From NCBI GenBank assembly GCA_030145845.1, contig JAIXHJ010000001.1:248001-312000 (forward strand): a DNA stretch of 64,000 bases. The letters run 5' to 3'. Below, piece by piece: positions 55,479 to 64,000 of the stretch (the stretch's first letter is position 1; each line of letters opens with the position of its first letter). A program made the translations under genes and the position numbers. A model generated the notes under the pieces. The model made no database searches, was not told the origin of the DNA, and was given only the letters and a program-made list of their open reading frames with translations. Origin of the DNA: Pseudomonadota bacterium. Its GTDB lineage: Bacteria; Pseudomonadota; Gammaproteobacteria; Pseudomonadales; Oceanobacteraceae.

Positions 55479-56951
55479 TTACTGACGGCCGTTCAGCTGA
55501 TCCAGTTTTAATAACATAATTCTCATTATATTTTCGTACAGGGCGTGGCCGCTGTAGAGGTCTTCCACGCCTTTATCAATGCTCGGATTATCGTTGACTT
55601 CAATGATTACCACACGGTCGCCACTCTGCTTCAGATCGACACCGTAAAAACCATCGCCCATGCAGCGCGCCGCTTTCAGGGCCGTTCTGATCACCGCTTT
55701 GGGCACTTTTTCCGGTGACATGGCATCGGCATTACCGGACTTATGCGAGCGCGCACTGTGGTTGTAAATCTGCCAGTGACTTTTGGCCATAAAATAACGG
55801 CAGGCGTACAGCACCTGATTATTCATAATCCCGATCCGCCAGTCGTAGTCGGTGGGCATAAATTCCTGCAGCAGCAGAATAGCCGAACGCTGACTGAGGC
55901 GGGTGATGCACTCCTGCAGCTGGTCGCGGTCACGGGCTTTTTCCACACCGATAGAAAAAGAACCGTCCGGCACTTTCACAATCACCGGCAGCCCCAGATC
56001 ACGGATGATACTGTCAGCATCACAGGGTTCGCGCGCCATAATCAGCCGGGTGGCAGGTGTGGCGACCTGATGCCGCTGCAGGGTTTCGTGCAGATACACT
56101 TTATTCGAGCAGCGCATGATATCCGTGGGGCTGTCGATCACCAGCAGCCCCTGATTTTCGGCCGCCTGGGCAATGGCATAAGTGTGATGATCAACGCGGG
56201 TGGTTTCGCGGATAAACAGCGCGTCATATTCACCGATACGGGCGGCATCACGATAGCTGATAAAATCCACATTCAGGCCCAGGTCGCGGCCGGCTTTATC
56301 AAAGGCTTTCAGTGCGCCTTTATTGGACGGTGGCAGCTTTTCATCCGGATTAACCAGAATGGCAAGATCGTATTTATACCGTTTCAGACTGCGGCGGTTG
56401 CGCCAGATTTTATGGCTGAATTTATCCAGCGCGCTGGCGAACAGGGTCTGTTCTTCATCGCTGAGCTGATCCAGCGCAACCACGCTGACAGATTCAATGG
56501 TCCACACATCCGGCTGGTGGCGTTTTAAGGTGATGTCGGTGACCGGAAACGCCCAGGTTTCAAACAGACGGCGGGCGGTACCTTCGAGGGCCACGTCATC
56601 GGTCTGGCCGAAATACAGGCGCAGGGTGCGGGATTCCCCCAACGCGACGGACTGCCGCAGCCGCTGGTCGAGTTTACGTCCTTTGCGCAGCGGTAACGCC
56701 TGACCGGCTTCGAAGCTGTTCAGCTCGCGGATAGCCCGCACGGAAGGGAATACCTGCCCACCACGGGCTTCTGCCAGCAGGGAACCATAATAACCGGCGG
56801 ACAGATAGCTGTAATCGCGGCAGAGGTTAATCACATAGCCGCGTGACTCGGCATAATCGCGCAGGTAATCCTCAATGGCGATCACCTGGCTGGTCGGGTA
56901 GTAGGGGCTCCACAGAGTCAGGTCATCAACAAGTACGAGCAATGGTTTCAT
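55479..56951 (-). CDS. RLAN-domain plus RimK-type ATP-grasp ligase
   Basis: A 490-residue protein. The N-terminal RLAN domain (LVLVDDLTLWSPYYPTSQVIAIEDYL, shown in part) is fused to a RimK-like ATP-grasp domain (VIVKVPDGSFSIGVEKA and VIIEVNDNPSIDKG for ATP and Mg binding). ATP-grasp ligases of this group add amino acids to a carboxyl group of a peptide or protein. The divergent neighbour is a GNAT-peptidase C39 fusion, a partnership known from comparative genomics. The substrate is not known. Confidence 0.88.
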   Translation of the reverse strand: MKPLLVLVDDLTLWSPYYPTSQVIAIEDYLRDYAESRGYVINLCRDYSYLSAGYYGSLLAEARGGQVFPSVRAIRELNSFEAGQALPLRKGRKLDQRLRQSVALGESRTLRLYFGQTDDVALEGTARRLFETWAFPVTDITLKRHQPDVWTIESVSVVALDQLSDEEQTLFASALDKFSHKIWRNRRSLKRYKYDLAILVNPDEKLPPSNKGALKAFDKAGRDLGLNVDFISYRDAARIGEYDALFIRETTRVDHHTYAIAQAAENQGLLVIDSPTDIMRCSNKVYLHETLQRHQVATPATRLIMAREPCDADSIIRDLGLPVIVKVPDGSFSIGVEKARDRDQLQECITRLSQRSAILLLQEFMPTDYDWRIGIMNNQVLYACRYFMAKSHWQIYNHSARSHKSGNADAMSPEKVPKAVIRTALKAARCMGDGFYGVDLKQSGDRVVIIEVNDNPSIDKGVEDLYSGHALYENIMRIMLLKLDQLNGRQ

Positions 56952-57132
56952 GGGCAGATTGATCCCGGAAAAATTCAGGCAGAGGTGGGGTGCTGAACAG
57001 CACGCACAGAGTGTCAGTATGATCTTTTTCCGGCGCTTGTCAGTACACTGAAAAAATTTTTTGCAGGGACTGTTTTTGCGGCCACTGCGGCTCTATTCTT
57101 CGCTCATTATCCTCGTCTGCTGCTGTCCGCCC

Positions 57133-58239
57133 ATGACCATTTCCCCGCGCCTTGCCACCCTGGCTGATGTGACTGAACTGACCCGTCTGGAAAATTCTGT
57201 GTTTGACGGTGACCGTCTCAGTGCACGCGGTTTCCGCCATTTTATCCGCAGTGATCACAGTGAACTCTGGTGCGTGGACGGCGACGGCGGCCTGGCCGCT
57301 TATGCTCTGCTGCTGTTTCACCGCGGTACTTCACTGGCGCGGCTGTATTCACTGGCGGTGGCACCGGCTGTGCGTGGCCAGGGCCGTGGTGGGCAGTTGC
57401 TGCACTGGGCAGAACAGCGGGCGCTGGCGCGCAATATTTTATTCATGCGGCTGGAAGTGCGTGATGATAATCAGGCGGCCATAGGATTGTATGAGAAAGC
57501 CGGTTACCGGCGGCTGAAACGATTGCCTGAGTATTATCAGGATGGCAGTGATGGCTGGCGTATGGAAAAACATCTGCGTCCGGCCAGTCCGTTACCGCCG
57601 AAGCTGCCGTTTTATGCGCAGACAACGCCTTTTACCTGTGGTCCGGCGGCATTAATGATGGCCATGCACAGTCTCAGCCCGGCGTTGCCGATGAACCGTC
57701 TGCATGAGCTGGCGTTGTGGCGCGAAGCCACCACGATTTATCTCACCACCGGACATGGTGGTACGTCGGCGCAGGGGCTGGCGCTGGCAGCGCATGGCCG
57801 TGGTATTGCCGCGCGGATGTGGCTGTCAGACCGGCGGGTGCCTTTTATCGAAGGCGTGCGCAGCGCACATAAACGTGAAGTGATTCAGCTGGTGGGCGAG
57901 GATTTTCAGCAGCGCTGTGACGACGCGGGCATTGTCACCGAAAGTGGGCATAAAACGCTGGAGGATTACCGCCAGGCACTGGCGCAGGGATACCGCATTC
58001 TGCTGCTGATCAGCACGTACCGTCTGAACCGTAATAAAGCACCACACTGGGTATGGCTGGTGGCGATGGATGAGCAGTTTGCCTACATCAATGATCCGGA
58101 TGTGGACGGGAACCTTGATCAGGCCGACACCGACAACCTGTATGTGCCGGTGAGTCTGGATAATCTGGCGGGCATGGTGCGTTACGGCAGCAAGCGTTAT
58201 GGCGCCGCGCTGTTGCTGGGGCCTCAGCTGGCGTCGTGA
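57133..58239 (+). CDS. GNAT acetyltransferase fused to peptidase C39-like domain
   Basis: A 368-residue fusion. Residues 1-150 form a GNAT domain with acetyl-CoA motif A (VAPAVRGQGRGGQLL). Residues about 175-360 resemble the C39/papain-like fold: the putative nucleophile Cys is in TPFTCGPAALMMA and the His/Asp pair in APHWVWLV and INDPDVD. The true start is the ATG at 57133; the open frame from 57061 is not needed. It is divergent from the RLAN ligase, with which it probably works in one pathway: acetylation, ligation and cleavage of a peptide tag. Confidence 0.88.
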   Translation: MTISPRLATLADVTELTRLENSVFDGDRLSARGFRHFIRSDHSELWCVDGDGGLAAYALLLFHRGTSLARLYSLAVAPAVRGQGRGGQLLHWAEQRALARNILFMRLEVRDDNQAAIGLYEKAGYRRLKRLPEYYQDGSDGWRMEKHLRPASPLPPKLPFYAQTTPFTCGPAALMMAMHSLSPALPMNRLHELALWREATTIYLTTGHGGTSAQGLALAAHGRGIAARMWLSDRRVPFIEGVRSAHKREVIQLVGEDFQQRCDDAGIVTESGHKTLEDYRQALAQGYRILLLISTYRLNRNKAPHWVWLVAMDEQFAYINDPDVDGNLDQADTDNLYVPVSLDNLAGMVRYGSKRYGAALLLGPQLAS

Positions 58240-58436
58240 ACGTAAGGTCCGGTTTTTTGCGGATCGGCCAGCTCATCCAGTTCCGGCATGCGTTCGGCGC
58301 GCAGGGCGACCCAGGCGGCGACGTCTTCGCGCCATTCTTCCACCGGGCGCAGCAGCGGCGCGGCGAGCATTTTGGCCTCGGTGCCACGGGAAGCGAATAC
58401 CAGAATCTGTTCGACTTTGTATGCCTGTAATGCCAT
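58224..58436 (-). CDS. Small conserved-looking protein of unknown function
   Basis: A 70-residue soluble protein with a charged, mostly helical sequence (MALQAYKVEQILVFASRGTE, then WREDVAAWVALRAERMPELDEL in part). AGAAG lies before the ATG. Its 3' end overlaps the GNAT-C39 gene by 16 bases. I do not recognise a family. Confidence 0.5.
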   Translation of the reverse strand: MALQAYKVEQILVFASRGTEAKMLAAPLLRPVEEWREDVAAWVALRAERMPELDELADPQKTGPYVHDAS

Positions 58437-58497
58437 GGAAAACTTCTGTATCTGACTGAATGAACGCCGGCCGTTATATCAGAAAGCCGGCATCAGG

Positions 58498-59070
58498 TCA
58501 TGGCTGCTGTTCAATCCACAGCCGGAAGCGGCTTTTTTCGTCATCGCTGGCCTGCTGCCAGATGGACTGCAGGGTTTTCAGCGTGTCCGCGTCTTCGGGC
58601 AGCAGCAGCGGAGCTTCCCGCTGAATGTCGCCCAGGACTTCTTCACCGGCGGCCTGCAGGCGGATATCCGGGGCTTTGCTCCAGCGTTGTGCTTCGTCGC
58701 GGTTGCTGAACGCGGGGTGTTGGATGCGGTAGGCCGTGCCGGGCACAAACTGGCTGTCGATCTGTACCGGCACAGAACGGATGATATGACCGGCTTCATC
58801 CATGCGGTTCCAGTTCTGTTCATACTGCAGCAGCAGCGTGTGCTGGCCGGCTGGCAGACGCAGGATATAGCTGCCCTGATACAGGCTCGGGGAACGGGTT
58901 TCACGGCCATCAATGGCCAGCAGCAGAACGGTGGCGGGAATATCAACCCGCACCGGACCGTCACCGGTTTCGGTCACTGGCGGTGTCTGCATCAGGCTGC
59001 AGCCGTGCAGAAACATCAGTAACAGCGACAGCAGTGGCAGGGAAAAGTAGTGGCGGGCGGGTAAGGTCAT
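58498..59070 (-). CDS. DUF2057-family lipoprotein
   Basis: A 190-residue lipoprotein (lipobox LHGC after a hydrophobic signal). The body shows the DUF2057 (YccT-like) pattern: VLLLAIDGRETRS, PAGQHTLLLQYEQNW, then a strand-rich part. E. coli YccT modulates curli secretion, but relatives differ. The ATG at 59070 gives a sensible signal peptide; the open frame to 59106 does not. Downstream of a porin terminator on the same strand. Confidence 0.75.
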   Translation of the reverse strand: MTLPARHYFSLPLLSLLLMFLHGCSLMQTPPVTETGDGPVRVDIPATVLLLAIDGRETRSPSLYQGSYILRLPAGQHTLLLQYEQNWNRMDEAGHIIRSVPVQIDSQFVPGTAYRIQHPAFSNRDEAQRWSKAPDIRLQAAGEEVLGDIQREAPLLLPEDADTLKTLQSIWQQASDDEKSRFRLWIEQQP

Positions 59071-59082
59071 AGGGCTGTGTCC

Positions 59083-59113
59083 GGAAAGAAAACCCGCCGG
59101 GATCACCGGCGGG
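59083..59113 (-). terminator. Terminator after the porin gene
   Basis: On the minus strand an 8-bp stem (CCCGCCGG/CCGGCGGG) with a 5-base loop is followed by TTTTCTTT. It lies 67 bases after the porin stop and before the lipoprotein gene. Confidence 0.85.
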
Positions 59114-59179
59114 CAGGTCTTGCCCTGATGTTACCGGAATGGGTATGGCCGGCAAACTCAGGAGCAGGATTCTGAGCAA

Positions 59180-60193
59180 TCAGAAATCGTAGCGTACACC
59201 CAGCTGGGTTTCAGACATATCATCGCCGCTGGTGGATACCGGGGCGCGGTCGTCGTCATTGTTCAGTGCTTCGTAGGAAACCCACAGGCGGTAGTTTTTC
59301 GCCAGGAAATGGATGTACTCCACTTTGGCAGACGAAACGTCGCCATCGTCTTCACAGCTGTCGACGGCGTAACGGCCGTGGATCTGACCATTGCCGGCCT
59401 GATAGCTGGCATAGATGCCCTGAGCGCTGCGCTCCTGACCGGCACAGTTCGGAATGCCCGGTGCACCGCCAACCAGACGGATGTTACCGGTGGAACCGTT
59501 ATACAGGCCGAAATCATCATCCTGCAGGTGGTAGAACGCGGACAGGGTCACGGCATCCGTCACTTTGTACCAGGCGCGGGCACCCATCAGCTGGCCGTCA
59601 CCGACGCGTTCGTCTTTGACATAGGCGGCCTGCAGGGTCACCGGACCGGCCTTGTATTCACCGGCAAAGCTGTAGGAATCGAGGTCGTCACCATCCTGGC
59701 CTTCGGTGTGAATGGCCGCCGCGACGCTGTAGTTATCACCTTTGAAGTAATACTGGGTCAGGTCGTCTTCGCGCACGGTACCGAGACGCACGGTGTCGTT
59801 GCCGTCAGAGAAGTAGGCGCTGCGCACGTATTTGTGGAACAGCGGGGTCTGGGAGCCGTAATAGACTTCACCGAAGCTGCCTTTCAGACCCACCAGTGCC
59901 AGACGCAGGGTCGGCTGACCGTTCTGCTGGATATCAATGCTGTTGTCATCACGGATACCGTATTCGATCTGGCCGACACCGGTCAGGCCATTGCCCAGAT
60001 CGGTGCTGGCTTTGACGCCCACCCGGCTGAGGTAATCACGGCCGTTGGCGCCGTCTTCATCAACGCCGGCATCGACACTGTCGATACCGATACGCAGGCT
60101 GCCGTAAAAGTCAGTCTGAGTCTCGGCGGCCTGTGCCAGCGGCGCGGCCAGCAGGGCACAGGTGATGGCAGAAGTCAGAGCATTCAGTTTCAT
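59180..60193 (-). CDS. Gram-negative porin
   Basis: A 337-residue outer-membrane protein with a signal peptide (cleavage near AQA-AE, residue 22) and the start DFYGSLRIGIDS typical of trimeric porins. It has many alternating strands, a ring of acidic residues and a C-terminal Phe (GVRYDF). It lies 24 bases downstream of dctP, so the outer-membrane pore and the periplasmic binding protein are co-expressed. Substrate selectivity is inferred to match that of DctP. Confidence 0.9.
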   Translation of the reverse strand: MKLNALTSAITCALLAAPLAQAAETQTDFYGSLRIGIDSVDAGVDEDGANGRDYLSRVGVKASTDLGNGLTGVGQIEYGIRDDNSIDIQQNGQPTLRLALVGLKGSFGEVYYGSQTPLFHKYVRSAYFSDGNDTVRLGTVREDDLTQYYFKGDNYSVAAAIHTEGQDGDDLDSYSFAGEYKAGPVTLQAAYVKDERVGDGQLMGARAWYKVTDAVTLSAFYHLQDDDFGLYNGSTGNIRLVGGAPGIPNCAGQERSAQGIYASYQAGNGQIHGRYAVDSCEDDGDVSSAKVEYIHFLAKNYRLWVSYEALNNDDDRAPVSTSGDDMSETQLGVRYDF

Positions 60194-60217
60194 TGTACTG
60201 ATCCTTTCAGATAATCA

Positions 60218-61204
60218 TTATTGTTGGTTCGATTGCAGCGCGGCATCAAGCAGATCGCTGCCGATTTCATCTTCAAACATTTTCCATACCGGCTTCATGG
60301 CATCGACCCACTGCTGACGCTCAGCATCGGTGATGGTGATGACTTTGGTTTTACCGGAATCAATAATGTGCTGACGGTCTTCGAGGTCCTGTCTGGCGGC
60401 AATTTCATTGCCATAAGCGATGGCTTCATCCATGGACTGTTTCAGGGTTGCACGCACGCCGTCCGGCAGGCCGTACCAGAACTCAGCAGAGGTCACCACC
60501 AGATAGTCGAGCAGACCGTGGTTGGTTTCTGTGACATAGCTCTGAACTTCAAAGAACTTGGATGCATAAGTGTTGGACCATGGACTTTCCTGACCGTCGA
60601 TGGCGCGGGTCTGCAACAGGGTAAACACTTCAGCAAACGGCTTTTTCAGCGGAATGGCGTGCACCGCTTCATACTGTGCCTGCAGCACATCCGAGGTCAT
60701 GATACGGAATTTTTTACCGGCAATATCCGACGGTACCCGGATCGGGTCGTTGGATGACAGCTGCTTCATACCATTGTGCAGATAACCCAGACCGACGAGC
60801 ATTTTACTGGTCATGGAGTTCAGCAGTTTCTGACCCTGCGGACCTTTCTGAAAACGGTCAACTGCGGCCATGTCGTTGAACAGGAACGGCAGATCGAATA
60901 CCTGCAGCTGGGCATTGTATTTCTGGAACTTGGACAGTGCCGGTGCGGCAATTTCCACGTCACCCAGCTGCAGTGCCTGCAGTACCGCCGCGTCGGTGTA
61001 CAGCTGGGAGTTCGGGTAAACCTTCACTTCCACCTGACCGGGCAGACGGGCTTCCGCCAGTTCCTTGAATTTCAGGGCCATCTGGCCTTTCGGGGTATTC
61101 TCAGCCACCACGTGGGAGAATTTTATTTCGATCGGCGCCGACCAGGCTGTTGCGGTTACGAACAGGCTGGCAAGCATCAGTAAAGTGGTCTTAAGACGTT
61201 TCAT
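60218..61204 (-). CDS. dctP: TRAP transporter substrate-binding protein DctP
   Basis: A 328-residue periplasmic binding protein. A signal peptide (cleavage near WSA-AP, residue 21) precedes IEIKFSHVVAENTPKGQMALKFKELAE (in part). Other DctP motifs are YPNSQLYTDAAVLQALQLGDVEIA, KKPFAEVFTLLQTRAIDGQE and the Arg-containing KKFRIMTSD. It binds a carboxylate solute, often C4-dicarboxylate. The ATG at 61204 is preceded by GAGGAAGA. No DctQ/DctM membrane genes are visible in this window; the dctB-dctD genes are divergent. Confidence 0.93.
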   Translation of the reverse strand: MKRLKTTLLMLASLFVTATAWSAPIEIKFSHVVAENTPKGQMALKFKELAEARLPGQVEVKVYPNSQLYTDAAVLQALQLGDVEIAAPALSKFQKYNAQLQVFDLPFLFNDMAAVDRFQKGPQGQKLLNSMTSKMLVGLGYLHNGMKQLSSNDPIRVPSDIAGKKFRIMTSDVLQAQYEAVHAIPLKKPFAEVFTLLQTRAIDGQESPWSNTYASKFFEVQSYVTETNHGLLDYLVVTSAEFWYGLPDGVRATLKQSMDEAIAYGNEIAARQDLEDRQHIIDSGKTKVITITDAERQQWVDAMKPVWKMFEDEIGSDLLDAALQSNQQ

Positions 61205-61598
61205 TCTCTTCCTCACTGTTATTGTCGTATGACGAGGTCGTGCTTCGGGCGGCTTGCAAAGCCGCTGCGGGCAGAGCCTGAGCAAGGGGTATGCCAGCGC
61301 TCAGTTTCTGTCGCCACGCCGCTGGCGCAGGCCTCGTATTACGCTGCTGTGTGGCTGTCTGTATCCGACCATGGTCTGATCTGCGGCGGTAACGTAGAAT
61401 TCTGAGTTGCTGCAATTGTTGCTGTTTTTGGGGGGGATTCCACCCATTGTTTTTACCCGATGGGTGACTTTTCTCCGGTGTCTGCCGCTGGGGTGCTTAA
61501 ATCAGTGATGTGGATAAAAAAAGCACAGGATTTTCTGATATAACAGGCGCCGTTAATTTTATTGTGTAAGGCCGGCGCTGAACCGGACAAGCCGTTTT
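61205..61598. other. dctP-dctB divergent control region
   Basis: About 390 bases without a gene. It contains a 7-bp hairpin repeat (GCGGCTT/AAGCCGC, 61249-61265) in the dctP leader and a 7-bp inverted repeat CACCCAT/ATGGGTG (61441-61466). I found no convincing -24/-12 sigma-54 element by eye on the dctP strand, although a DctD-controlled gene is expected to have one. Confidence 0.5.
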
Positions 61599-63437
61599 AT
61601 GACTGATGATGTATTGCTGACTGCCGATATGAACCAGCCGGAGACTGCGGGCAAAGCCGCCGGTCTGCTGATCAGCGGACTGTGGCTGGCCGGTCTGATG
61701 CTTGTGTCTTTTGTCAGCGGCCGCTACCTGCAGCAGGAGTTACTGCAGGAACTGGACAGCAGCGCAGCGGCAATCAGTGAGCAGCTGAGTATGACGCTCA
61801 GACCTTACGATGAGGTGGCTGACGGACTGTCGCGTATGCGTCTGGTGCGCGAAGCACTGGCGGAAAAACAGAAGCTGGTGTCGCTGCAGCGTTTCCTGCT
61901 GCAGACCAATGATGAGATGGGCACCGAATCCATGTTTATTCTGGATACAGAAGGGCGCCCGGTGGGCAGCAGCCGCAATCTTGGTGCCGGATTTTCTGCC
62001 CATGATTTTTCTTTCCGGCCGTATTTTCAGCAGGCCATTCTGGGGGAGCCCGGACGTTATTACGCCACCGGCGTGGTAACCGCTGAGCGTGGGTATTATT
62101 TTTCCGCCCCGGTCAGCGACCATGGGCAGGTGATTGGTGTGGTGGTGGTTAAGGTGAATCTGGAACAGCTGTTTCAGGATATCGCCGCACTGGTACCGGA
62201 TTATCTGCTGCTGGGCTATGACGGGGTGGTGTTTGCGGCGTCACGTCCGGCCTGGTTATATAACAGCCTGTACCCGCTGGCTGACAGTCAGCAGGCGGCG
62301 GTACGTAACTCACGCCGTTTCCGTAACCCGCCGCTGAACAGTCTGACCTCAGATTCGCTGGATGACGTGTTTCATAACGACTCCATCCGCCTGAAAAATG
62401 CCGGCCTGAGTTCGGTTTTTTATGCCCGCCGGGTGCGGCTGCCGGAGCTGGGCTGGCATGTGTTTGCGCTGTCGCCATCACATATTCTGTACCAGCGCAT
62501 CATGCTGCATGTGCTGTATTACAGTACGGCGTTTGCGGTGCTGCTGCTGCTGTGGATGTATCAGCGTAAGCGTACCGAAGTGCAGCGGCACGTGGCGCTG
62601 CTCAACCGCGAACTGGAAAAACGGGTGGCGGCGCTGACCCGTGAGCTGCGCGACTCCAACGCAGAGTTGCAGGAACTGGTGAATCATTATCAGACCACTC
62701 AGACACAGCTGCAGGAAACCCGTGACCAGCTGGTGCAGACCGCCAAGTTGGCGGTGCTGGGGGAAATGTCCGCTGGTATTAACCATGAACTGAATCAGCC
62801 GCTGCTGGCACTGAATACTTACACCGAAAACAGTCTGCGTCTGGCGGCCCGCGGACAGTATGAGCTGGTGGAAAAAAATCTGCAGGAAATCCTGCACATC
62901 ACGGACAGTATGCGTGGCATTGTCTCGCGTTTTAAAGTGTTTGCCCGGCGTACACCACCGGAACCACGGGCCGCTGAAGTGCAGGAAGTGCTGGCCGGAA
63001 CCGGGGTGATTATCAAGCCGCTGCTGAAAAAATCCGGCGTACGGCTGGAGACCGGACTGGAAGCAGGGTTGCCGGCATTGTTCTGTGATCCGCTGCAGTT
63101 GCAGCAGGTGCTGGTGAATCTGCTGACCAATGCGGTGGAAGCGCTGGAAGAGCAGGACGACGCCTGGATACGGATCACGGTCAGGCGCCGTGAGCAGCAG
63201 ATCGAAATGCGGGTCTGTGACTCTGGTCCGGGAATTGCTGCCGAATTACGCGGCAAAGTCTTTGAGCCTTTTTTTACTACCAAAGCCCGGGGGCTTGGTC
63301 TGGGTCTGGCGCTGTCACGCCGGATTATTGAAACCCTGGGCGGCAGTCTGATCTTAACCGATAACGGCCACGGCGGTACCTGTTTTGTGCTGTTATTACC
63401 TGTGTGTCAGACATCTGAAAGCGGAGAATCTGAATGA
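61599..63437 (+). CDS. dctB: C4-dicarboxylate sensor histidine kinase DctB
   Basis: A 612-residue membrane kinase. Two membrane segments (about 25-47 and 305-325) bracket a periplasmic double-Cache sensor. Then come a coiled coil, HisKA (GEMSAGINHELNQPL, phosphorylated His) and HATPase (LTNAVEAL, GPGIAAELRGKVFEPFFTTK, GLGLGLALS). DctB senses dicarboxylates and phosphorylates DctD. The stop overlaps the dctD start (ATGA). Confidence 0.92.
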   Translation: MTDDVLLTADMNQPETAGKAAGLLISGLWLAGLMLVSFVSGRYLQQELLQELDSSAAAISEQLSMTLRPYDEVADGLSRMRLVREALAEKQKLVSLQRFLLQTNDEMGTESMFILDTEGRPVGSSRNLGAGFSAHDFSFRPYFQQAILGEPGRYYATGVVTAERGYYFSAPVSDHGQVIGVVVVKVNLEQLFQDIAALVPDYLLLGYDGVVFAASRPAWLYNSLYPLADSQQAAVRNSRRFRNPPLNSLTSDSLDDVFHNDSIRLKNAGLSSVFYARRVRLPELGWHVFALSPSHILYQRIMLHVLYYSTAFAVLLLLWMYQRKRTEVQRHVALLNRELEKRVAALTRELRDSNAELQELVNHYQTTQTQLQETRDQLVQTAKLAVLGEMSAGINHELNQPLLALNTYTENSLRLAARGQYELVEKNLQEILHITDSMRGIVSRFKVFARRTPPEPRAAEVQEVLAGTGVIIKPLLKKSGVRLETGLEAGLPALFCDPLQLQQVLVNLLTNAVEALEEQDDAWIRITVRRREQQIEMRVCDSGPGIAAELRGKVFEPFFTTKARGLGLGLALSRRIIETLGGSLILTDNGHGGTCFVLLLPVCQTSESGESE

Positions 63438-64000
63438 CCCTGGTGCTGATTGTCGACGACGAAGAAAGTGTATGTAAAGCGCTGGCGCAGACACTGGAAA
63501 TTGAAGGCTGTGACGTTTTGCAGGCCACCAGTGGCCGTGATGCCCTGCGCCATATTGAATACAGCTGGCCGGGCGTGGTGATCACCGATATCAATATGCC
63601 GGGGATGGATGGCCTCGAACTGATGCGTGACATCCGTGCCATTGACCCGGACCTGCCGGTTACGCTGCTGACCGGGCACGGTGATATTTCAACGGCCGTC
63701 GAAGCCATGCGCAATGGTGCTTATGATTTTCTGGAAAAACCTTTCTCCACCGACCTGTTGCTGGAAACTGTGCAGCGTGCCAGTGAAAAGCGCCGCCTGA
63801 CGCTGGAAAACCGGGAGCTGAAACTGGAGGTCGAAGCCCAGTCGCGGCCGGGGCCGAGGATTATCGGCAATCACCCGGAAATGAAAAAACTGCGCGGTAC
63901 CCTCGACCATATCAAAAACACGCCGGCGGATGTGCTGATCCACGGTGAAACCGGCTGTGGTAAGGAACTGGTGGCGCGCTATTTACACTCGCACAGTCAG
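63434..64000 (+). CDS. dctD: Sigma-54-dependent response regulator DctD (partial)
   Basis: The first 189 codons are visible; the gene runs off the window. A receiver domain with phosphoacceptor Asp in VVITDINMPGMDG (near residue 53) is followed by the start of an AAA+ domain (IIGNHPEMKKL, Walker A GETGCGKE). This is the NtrC-family layout. DctD-P activates sigma-54 promoters of dicarboxylate uptake genes. Overlaps dctB by four bases. Confidence 0.93.
   Translation, partial: MTLVLIVDDEESVCKALAQTLEIEGCDVLQATSGRDALRHIEYSWPGVVITDINMPGMDGLELMRDIRAIDPDLPVTLLTGHGDISTAVEAMRNGAYDFLEKPFSTDLLLETVQRASEKRRLTLENRELKLEVEAQSRPGPRIIGNHPEMKKLRGTLDHIKNTPADVLIHGETGCGKELVARYLHSHSQ

Noticed and set aside
61205-61598. 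Sigma-54 promoter for dctP
   Set aside because: I looked for GG-N10-GC type elements on both strands of this region and found none that fits well, so I do not list one.

Overview
The window reads as chromosome of a Gram-negative gammaproteobacterium, most likely a marine or aquatic member of the Oceanospirillales. The evidence is the gene order queA-tgt-yajC-secD-secF, a TRAP-type dicarboxylate-like uptake locus with DctB/DctD, a porin, an RlmJ, a UbiM-like ubiquinone hydroxylase, many c-di-GMP and chemotaxis proteins, and a GC content in the mid-to-upper 50s. The genus is inference only. I see no rRNA operon, CRISPR array, transposase or prophage.

Layout. 1-4.5 kb: a five-gene minus-strand operon for exported proteins (haem c lipoprotein, Tat-exported DUF1501 protein, TlpA-like thioredoxin, DUF4266 lipoprotein, start of a probable DUF3570 protein). 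4.8-6.5 kb: a chemoreceptor whose sensor lies after the signalling hairpin. 6.8-7.25 kb: three tRNA-Leu genes behind a strong promoter. 7.4-12.9 kb: queuosine genes queA and tgt, then yajC-secD-secF. 12.9-36.3 kb: mainly housekeeping and metabolism (rlmJ, acyl-CoA ligase, AdeT-like protein, nhaR, Bax-inhibitor family protein, diguanylate cyclases, transporters, peroxidase, flavin reductase, ribokinase). This stretch also holds a FIST-GGDEF gene cut by one in-frame amber codon and a free-standing 72-residue copy of the ValS C-terminal arm.

36.5-42.4 kb is the most accessory part. It has an AT-richer pair of unrecognised cytoplasmic proteins, two membrane-anchored unknowns, a NADAR protein, a Sel1-repeat protein and a DUF3297 protein. 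42.5-48.6 kb: valS, then hipB-hipA overlapping a tRNA-queuosine mannosyltransferase-like gene, with an operator-like repeat cluster upstream. 48.6-55.4 kb: a response regulator and a 1860-residue hybrid histidine kinase. 55.5-58.2 kb: a divergent pair made of an RLAN/RimK-type ATP-grasp ligase and a GNAT-peptidase C39 fusion, which together look like a peptide-tagging system. 58.2-64 kb: small envelope proteins, a porin plus DctP unit, and the divergent dctB-dctD pair running off the end.

The genes I would look at first are the amber-split FIST-GGDEF, the solo ValS arm, the hipBA/mannosyltransferase operon, the RLAN/GNAT-C39 pair and the unknown pair at 37.2-39.1 kb.
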